Part shown: in pieces, positions 5,433 to 10,389 of the stretch | How positions within the stretch are numbered: the first letter of the stretch is position 1 | Layout: each line of letters opens with the position of its first letter | Source: Litorivicinus sp. | Lineage (GTDB): Bacteria; Pseudomonadota; Gammaproteobacteria; Pseudomonadales; Litorivicinaceae | Reading direction: 5' to 3' | Assembly (NCBI GenBank): GCA_018402605.1 | Contig: JAGYIK010000039.1 | Location: 1 to 10,389, forward strand | Length of the DNA: 10,389 nucleotides | Made by a program: the position numbers and the translations under genes | Notes under the pieces: generated by a model | Database searches by the model: none | What the model saw: only the letters and a program-made list of their open reading frames with translations | Told to the model about the DNA's origin: nothing

Positions 5433-6493
5433 GGCGAGCCGTCATGTCATGCGATGCCTTCACGATCGAGCCATTGCCCTCCCGCCTCCCTCTTCCCATT
5501 GGGAGTGGAAGCCGAGAATCGAGTCCAAACATGAGGGGCTTCACGCTCCTCGAGCTGATGATCGCCATGACCATCGGTGTCTTCTTGCTCGGCACACTCG
5601 CGGTTGTGCTTGTCAATAATAGTCGCACCCGTTACGAGCTCGAGCAGTCGATCGGACAGATCCAGAATGCACGCTATGCCTTGCAGGTTTTGAGCGACGA
5701 TGTCGCGAATGCGGGGTTTTATGGTGAAGCGCAGGTTACAGGCATTGCCAATCTCAGCGATCCGATCTGCTCGAATATCAGTGATATGAGTCAGGTGTCG
5801 AATCTCACTGACGTGATTCGAGGTCGGAATAATATTACCGCCAGTCAGCGTCCTGGCTGCACGCCGGATGCCCTGGAAGGTCTGGACATCCTTGCGGTGC
5901 GGCGTGCGAGTACATGCGCGGTCGATACAGTGGGTTGTGATGCCTTCCTGGCCGGCCTGCCTCATCTCCAAAAGCCTGGTTGTGGTGCAGTGACGACCCC
6001 GACGATCGCAACGACACGCAATGCCTTTACTGGAACCAGACCACCCTGTGACGCGACACCGACCCAAGCTGCACCGATCTATCGCTTGGTCAACCACGTC
6101 TATTATCTGAGGAATGTCACTGTTTCGTCACAATCCATACCGACCCTGATGCGCGCTGAGTTGACGGGAAATGGTTATCAAAGTACCCCCATTGCCGAGG
6201 GTATCGAGCATCTACATTTTGAGTATGGAGTCGATACAGATCCGATTAAGGACGGCGAACCCAATCGGTATCGAACGTCGAACAATATCACCGGCACCGA
6301 TTGGGGCAACGTCGTCTCCGTTCGCGTCTATCTCATCGCACGCAACCTGAAACGGACATCTGGTTATCAGGACACTCGCACCTATCAGCTCGGAGGTGCG
6401 AGTGTGACACCATCGGGGGAGGCTCGGGGCTTCAAACGGCAAGCCTATAGCACGACGATCCGTCTCAACAATATCGCGGGCCCACTAGAGTAA
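5429..6493 (+). CDS. pilW: PilW minor pilin
   Basis: PilW-family minor pilin, 354 residues, of usual length. The cleavage site is G37|FTLLELMIAMTIGVFLLG, with Glu42 at mature position 5. After the helix comes SRTRYELEQSIGQIQNARYALQVLSDDVANAGFYG, the diagnostic PilW segment (usually ending AGFxG). The C-terminal domain has YRLVNHVYYLRN, RAELTGNG and IAEGIEHLHFEYGVDTD, all typical. Residues 269-279 (DTDPIKDGEPN) stand where PilW proteins often have a calcium-type DxDxDG loop, here altered. The start at ATG 5429 makes an ATGA overlap with pilV; ATG 5444 has a better-spaced GAGG, and ATG 5531 would leave only a three-residue leader. Leader residues 15-31 derive from a palindromic repeat. The gene lies five bases before pilX. 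The family call is sure; the exact start is not. Confidence 0.9.
   Translation: MRRAVMSCDAFTIEPLPSRLPLPIGSGSRESSPNMRGFTLLELMIAMTIGVFLLGTLAVVLVNNSRTRYELEQSIGQIQNARYALQVLSDDVANAGFYGEAQVTGIANLSDPICSNISDMSQVSNLTDVIRGRNNITASQRPGCTPDALEGLDILAVRRASTCAVDTVGCDAFLAGLPHLQKPGCGAVTTPTIATTRNAFTGTRPPCDATPTQAAPIYRLVNHVYYLRNVTVSSQSIPTLMRAELTGNGYQSTPIAEGIEHLHFEYGVDTDPIKDGEPNRYRTSNNITGTDWGNVVSVRVYLIARNLKRTSGYQDTRTYQLGGASVTPSGEARGFKRQAYSTTIRLNNIAGPLE
5485..5511. repeat. Imperfect palindrome of REP type within the pilW leader
   Basis: cctccctcttcccattggga is followed by gtggaag. The core tccca-t-tggga is a perfect inverted repeat and the flanks pair partly, with a C/T-rich left arm and G/A-rich right arm. This resembles the short extragenic palindromes built on CTCCCTCTCCC and GGGAGAGGG that occur in many copies in some proteobacterial genomes. 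Here it is translated in frame as RLPLPIGSGSRES ahead of the prepilin cleavage site. Membership of a genomic family cannot be shown from one copy. Confidence 0.45.
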
Positions 6494-6498
6494 CGTCC

Positions 6499-7038
6499 AT
6501 GAAGCGATTCGATTCATTCCACCAGCGTATCGAACAGCGTGGCGCGGTGTTGGTGATCGCGCTCATCATGCTGCTTTTGACGACCCTGATCGTAGTCGCC
6601 TCGTTCCAGATGGGTACCAGCAATCTTATCGTCATGACGAACCTTGAGGACCGTTTTCAGCTCGAAAAGTCCGCGCAAGCGGCGATCGAGGCGCTCATCC
6701 ATCAGCAAGCGGGTCAATCACAACTTTTCGTGAGTTGTCCTGTCAATTTTCCACCTGTCAGCCAAGAAATCGATCTCAATGGTGATGGCATTATGGATGT
6801 ACGTGTTGATTTCGAGCAACCACGCTGTGTCGGCACGGACCCTGTAACAGACGTTGATCTCGATTGGCGTGATCCGGGTGACCATGCCTGTATGGACCCA
6901 CGCTGGCCTTGTGACTGGCTGACCTGTGACATCCGGGCCATCGGGCGCGATCTCGCATCGGATGCCGAGGCACGCGTGCGTCAAGGTGTGCGTGTCCGTG
7001 TTCTGAACGTCGATCTCGCAGTAGCCTGCGCGCCTTGA
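6499..7038 (+). CDS. pilX: PilX minor pilin with a calcium-type loop
   Basis: PilX-family minor pilin, 179 residues. The leader MKRFDSFHQRIEQRG is followed by AVLVIALIMLLLTTLIVVASF, with cleavage expected after Gly15. The Glu at mature position 5 is missing, as is normal for PilX. The segment MGTSNLIVMTNLEDRFQLEKSAQAAIEALI matches the PilX_N domain. The soluble part carries D92-L-N94-G-D96-G97-I-M-D100, a nine-residue DxNxDGxxD loop of EF-hand type, expected to bind calcium. It also has six cysteines, four of them in the Trp/Asp-rich region near residues 130-150. PilX is thought to sit next to PilY1 at the tip, consistent with pilY1 following directly. The ATG at 6499 has only a weak ribosome site and lies five bases after pilW, so coupling is likely. 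The length is usual for the family. Confidence 0.87.
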   Translation: MKRFDSFHQRIEQRGAVLVIALIMLLLTTLIVVASFQMGTSNLIVMTNLEDRFQLEKSAQAAIEALIHQQAGQSQLFVSCPVNFPPVSQEIDLNGDGIMDVRVDFEQPRCVGTDPVTDVDLDWRDPGDHACMDPRWPCDWLTCDIRAIGRDLASDAEARVRQGVRVRVLNVDLAVACAP

Positions 7039-7059
7039 TCAATGCGGAAGGAGTCGATC

Positions 7060-10000
7060 ATGTACAAATCTATATTTAATCGAAACGTCATCGGGATCGC
7101 GCTGCTCACACTCCTCGCGAGCCTCTCTGGCCACGCCGAGGACATCGACATCTTCGTCGGCGGCACGGGCACGGAAACCGGCCTACCGAATATCCTCTTC
7201 GTGCTCGATAACTCGGCGAATTGGAGTCGGAATGATCAACACTGGGAGCCGAAAGGTGTCGTGCAAGGGCAAGCCGAGGTGCGCGCAATACGTAACGCAT
7301 TGTCTGGTTTGACGGATAGGGTCAACGTTGGACTCATGCTCTATGCGACTAATGGGCCCAACACAGATAGCGGTTATGTGCGTCATGCCATCAAGGTATT
7401 GAACTCGGGCAACCAAGCTGCACTGAATACGGAACTGGACCGCATCTATGGTAATATCAATAATCCAATAGAGCATCGCCCGGCCAACCCAAAATTCGGC
7501 GATATCATGCAGGAGGCATATAATTATCTGTCAGGGGGAGATGCACTCCAAGGCGGTGCAGGGACACCATCGAGTCTCGCTGATGCTGATGCCTATCGCA
7601 CGACCTACAGCCGATTCGAGTCTCCCTTGTCCCAAGCTGACATTTGTGTGGACACCTATATCATCTTTATCGGCAACACGGGGAGTAGTGGACCGACGAC
7701 CGACAGCACATCAAATTCCAATGCCCTGGCTGCATTGGTCAATGCGGCAGGCGGCACCCCAGATCGTATGGCCGGAGCAAGCAGCGGAAGCCCGATACCA
7801 ATACCGAAGTTCGATGTTAACACCACTACTGAGATCGAGCAGCTTGGCTACAGCACGAACTGTTACGGTAATCGAAATCAATGTACTGCTGCCGTGAATG
7901 ACAGTAACAGCTCTTGCCGGCTCTCGGGTTATGCAAGCTGCGCATGCTCAAATGAATCAACATTAGATGGATGCAGTGGTAATGATCGGCGATATAAAAC
8001 AGAAGGCACCATCGATACGACAACCATAGAGCCCACGGGTGTATTCGATAATACAAAGGGTAAAGACTGGAACCTCGATGACTGGGTCAAGTTCTTTTAT
8101 CAGCATGGCGTTCCAATTCCAGGTAGTACGTCGGGTCAGCGGATTCGTGGCATCACCTATACCATCGATGTCTTTAATAAAAAGCGTAACGATGATCATA
8201 CGTCATTATTGATGAGCGCTGCGCGTGTCGGCGGCGGCTCCTATTTCTTCGCGCGGAATCAGGCATCACTCGAAGCCGTACTCAACCAGATCATCTCGGA
8301 TATCATCTCGGTCAACTCGACCTTTGCATCCGCCTCGCTTCCGATCAGTGCGACCAGCCGGGCTCAGAATGAGAACCAGGTCTTCATCGGGATGTTCCGT
8401 CCCGAACCCTTCGCGAAACCACGCTGGTACGGCAACCTCAAGCGTTATCAGATCGTGTCCTTCGATGGTGTCGTGGATCTCGCCGATGCCTCTGGTGAGC
8501 GTGCGGTCAATCTACTCTCTGGATTCGTCTCGGAGTGCGCATCGAGCTTCTGGACGACCGATTCAGGTAGCTATTGGAGTGGACTCGGTGTGGTCCCCGA
8601 CCCTCGCGGCCAATGCCAAACCGCGACACAGCCCTATTCCGATAAGCCCGATGGACCCTTCGTCGAAAAAGGCGGTACCGCCCAGATGCTGAGACGCAGC
8701 GCGATTGGCGACCGCAAGCTCTACACTCGCTCGGGCAATAGCCTCGTCACCTTCAACACGACGAACACGAGCCTCGATTCGGGCTTAGCCGACTACACCC
8801 GCGGCATGGATATCGACGACATGGACGCCGACAACGACAAAACCGAGCCGCGCCCGACGATCCATGGCGATATCGTTCATTCACGCCCGCTGCCGCTGAA
8901 CCATGGCTCCGATCTCGGCATCACGGTCTATTACGGCGCCAACGGTGGCGCGCTCCACGCCATCGATGCCAACAGTGGCTCGGAACGCTGGTCCTTCATC
9001 GCACCGGAGCACTTCGGCAAGTTGGAGCGCCTGCGGAACAATCAACCGCTCGTCGCCTTCCCCAATCAAGATCCAGCGGCCAATCCGCTACCCAAAGATT
9101 ATTTCTTTGATGGTTCGATCGGTCAGATCGTCACCTATGACGAGGATCACCAAGCCGATCGTGCCTGGATCTTTCCGACTATGCGCCGGGGTGGGCGTAT
9201 GCTCTATTCCTTTGACGTCACCAGTCCGTCATCGCCTTCGTTGAAATGGGCCATCGGCTGCCCGAACCTGGCCAACGATACGGGTTGCACGAGCGGTCTC
9301 ACCGAGCTTGGCCAGACCTGGTCGATACCCAATGGGGCCTACCTGAAAGGCTATGGGGAGGGTAGGGCTCCCGTGCTCGTCATGGGTGGTGGCTATGACG
9401 GTTGCGAGGATGCGGACAGCACAACGCCAAGCTGTGGAGCGGGCAAGGGCCGAGCCATCTATGTCCTGGATGCCGCGACGGGCGCGGTGCTGCGCTCATT
9501 CCAAACGGAGCGCCCGGTTCCATCCGACATCAGCCTCGTCGACTTGGATCATGATGGCTATATCGATCTCGCCTACGCAGCCGATACGGGTGGCAATATC
9601 TACCGGATCAGTTTCATCGATCCAGTGAGCCGCGCGCCCCTGGCATCCAGCCAGTGGAGCATGCTCAAGATCGCGCGTACCCAGGGCGGGCATCGAAAGT
9701 TTCTCTACGGCCCAGCCACTCTGCCATATCGGGGTACAGTGTATCTCGCGCTGGGCTCGGGCAACCGCGAACGTCCACTGGAGACGAACTATCCCTATGT
9801 CAGCCAGGTCGAGGATCGTTTCTATGTCTTCCTCGACACGCCGCTCGAAGACCCTAATTCGGTCGTGAGCGGAACCTATCCATTCGACCTCGACGGCACC
9901 AGCAGCATGTTCGATCGGACGATCAATCCGGGTTGCACGGATCTTGGCGTCGGCCCTGGCTCAAGCAAGCGTGGTTGGTCCATGTCGTTTCCTGGACGCG

Positions 10001-10386
10001 GCGAGCAGACCGTGACCAATGCCGTCATCGTATCCGGCATGGCCACCTTCAGCACATCGAGACCGGGCGGGACCTCGCTCGACGTTTGCGCGCGGCCCAT
10101 CGGCGTCGCCAATGGCTACTGGGTCAATCTGTTCAATGGATCGGGCGCGATCGGCGTCGAGGCCACCTGCGGCGGCTCGCGCTCGAAGGAGTTCTCGGGC
10201 GGCGGACTCCCGCCGTCCCCTGTGCTCGCAACCGTCCCCATCGACGGGAAGATGACGACGGTGCTGATCGGCGCGACAGAACGGCGACTCGGCGCCCTCA
10301 CATCCTTCATCAGCGTCGTTGAAGCCCCTCAGGATGCGAGCGGCAAACGGGCACGGACCTACTGGAGCAGCGACGTCGATCGCTAA
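7060..10386 (+). CDS. pilY1: PilY1-type pilus tip adhesin
   Basis: PilY1/PilC family protein of 1108 residues, exported and placed at the pilus tip, where relatives act in adhesion, retraction control and surface sensing. ATG 7060 follows AAGGAG (7048-7053) by six bases; an in-frame ATG at 7042 is less likely since the signal peptide then starts late. A signal peptide (IGIALLTLLASLSGHA) ends near residue 24-26. The von Willebrand A-like domain begins with PNILFVLDNSANWS: D50-x-S52-x-N54 in place of the common DNSGSM. Residues 268-305 form a six-cysteine Asn/Ser-rich insert. The C-terminal beta-propeller starts near PRPTIHGDIVHSRP (about 597-610), continues with VYYGANGGALHAIDANSGSERW, and holds a calcium loop D828-L-D830-H-D832-G-Y-I-D836. 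No RGD motif was seen. It is the last gene of the operon, and the end of the window prevents seeing what follows. The family call is very sure. Confidence 0.95.
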   Translation: MYKSIFNRNVIGIALLTLLASLSGHAEDIDIFVGGTGTETGLPNILFVLDNSANWSRNDQHWEPKGVVQGQAEVRAIRNALSGLTDRVNVGLMLYATNGPNTDSGYVRHAIKVLNSGNQAALNTELDRIYGNINNPIEHRPANPKFGDIMQEAYNYLSGGDALQGGAGTPSSLADADAYRTTYSRFESPLSQADICVDTYIIFIGNTGSSGPTTDSTSNSNALAALVNAAGGTPDRMAGASSGSPIPIPKFDVNTTTEIEQLGYSTNCYGNRNQCTAAVNDSNSSCRLSGYASCACSNESTLDGCSGNDRRYKTEGTIDTTTIEPTGVFDNTKGKDWNLDDWVKFFYQHGVPIPGSTSGQRIRGITYTIDVFNKKRNDDHTSLLMSAARVGGGSYFFARNQASLEAVLNQIISDIISVNSTFASASLPISATSRAQNENQVFIGMFRPEPFAKPRWYGNLKRYQIVSFDGVVDLADASGERAVNLLSGFVSECASSFWTTDSGSYWSGLGVVPDPRGQCQTATQPYSDKPDGPFVEKGGTAQMLRRSAIGDRKLYTRSGNSLVTFNTTNTSLDSGLADYTRGMDIDDMDADNDKTEPRPTIHGDIVHSRPLPLNHGSDLGITVYYGANGGALHAIDANSGSERWSFIAPEHFGKLERLRNNQPLVAFPNQDPAANPLPKDYFFDGSIGQIVTYDEDHQADRAWIFPTMRRGGRMLYSFDVTSPSSPSLKWAIGCPNLANDTGCTSGLTELGQTWSIPNGAYLKGYGEGRAPVLVMGGGYDGCEDADSTTPSCGAGKGRAIYVLDAATGAVLRSFQTERPVPSDISLVDLDHDGYIDLAYAADTGGNIYRISFIDPVSRAPLASSQWSMLKIARTQGGHRKFLYGPATLPYRGTVYLALGSGNRERPLETNYPYVSQVEDRFYVFLDTPLEDPNSVVSGTYPFDLDGTSSMFDRTINPGCTDLGVGPGSSKRGWSMSFPGRGEQTVTNAVIVSGMATFSTSRPGGTSLDVCARPIGVANGYWVNLFNGSGAIGVEATCGGSRSKEFSGGGLPPSPVLATVPIDGKMTTVLIGATERRLGALTSFISVVEAPQDASGKRARTYWSSDVDR

Positions 10387-10389
10387 CCC

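Noticed and set aside
5447..6097. Long minus-strand ORF of 216 codons across pilW
   Set aside because: Shadow of pilW, which has clear family motifs throughout; the antisense protein has none.
7042..7059. ATG 7042 as the pilY1 start
   Set aside because: It lies before the AAGGAG site, which is correctly spaced for ATG 7060, and would only add six residues ahead of the signal peptide.

Overview
The window holds two divergent sets of type IV pilus minor-pilin genes, separated by a GC-rich gap of roughly 0.8 kb that has no convincing gene. The protein families (PilE, FimT/GspH, PilV, PilW, PilX, PilY1) and their tight, overlapping arrangement are typical of a gammaproteobacterium. Protein character and base composition would fit the purple sulfur bacteria and relatives (Chromatiales), but that placement is an inference from memory of the families, not a match.

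Left half, minus strand (read from about 2860 down to 1): a sigma-54 type promoter, then a PilE-like pilin, a FimT/GspH-like pilin, a PilV-like pilin, a short PilW-like pilin and a PilX-like protein that runs off the left edge. The first four overlap end to end (4, 16 and 4 bases). The cluster is visibly less GC-rich than the right half, and its proteins are unusually charged. The PilX-like protein enters a proline-rich linker just before the window ends, so it probably carries an extra C-terminal domain outside the window.

Middle (about 2864-3614): GC-rich sequence with many short overlapping ORFs on both strands but no recognisable protein or RNA. A perfect 15-base palindrome lies upstream of the sigma-54 promoter.

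Right half, plus strand (about 3615-10386): pilE-like, fimT-like, pilV, pilW, pilX and pilY1, the last ending three bases before the window edge. This resembles the fimU-pilVWX-pilY1 operon of Pseudomonas but with a pilE-type gene at the head. Several prepilin leaders here are unusually long. The pilE-like gene has no ordinary start codon within 84 codons of its cleavage site, and a good ribosome site with GTG starts lies just upstream but one base out of frame. In the known pathway, minor pilins and PilY1 form the initiating tip complex of the pilus: PilD cleaves each prepilin, the minor pilins prime assembly in the inner membrane, and PilY1 caps the tip as adhesin and regulator of retraction. 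Two such sets suggest two alternative tip complexes on one pilus machine, or two functionally distinct pili. No core machine genes (pilB, pilC, pilD, pilM-Q, pilT) are present.
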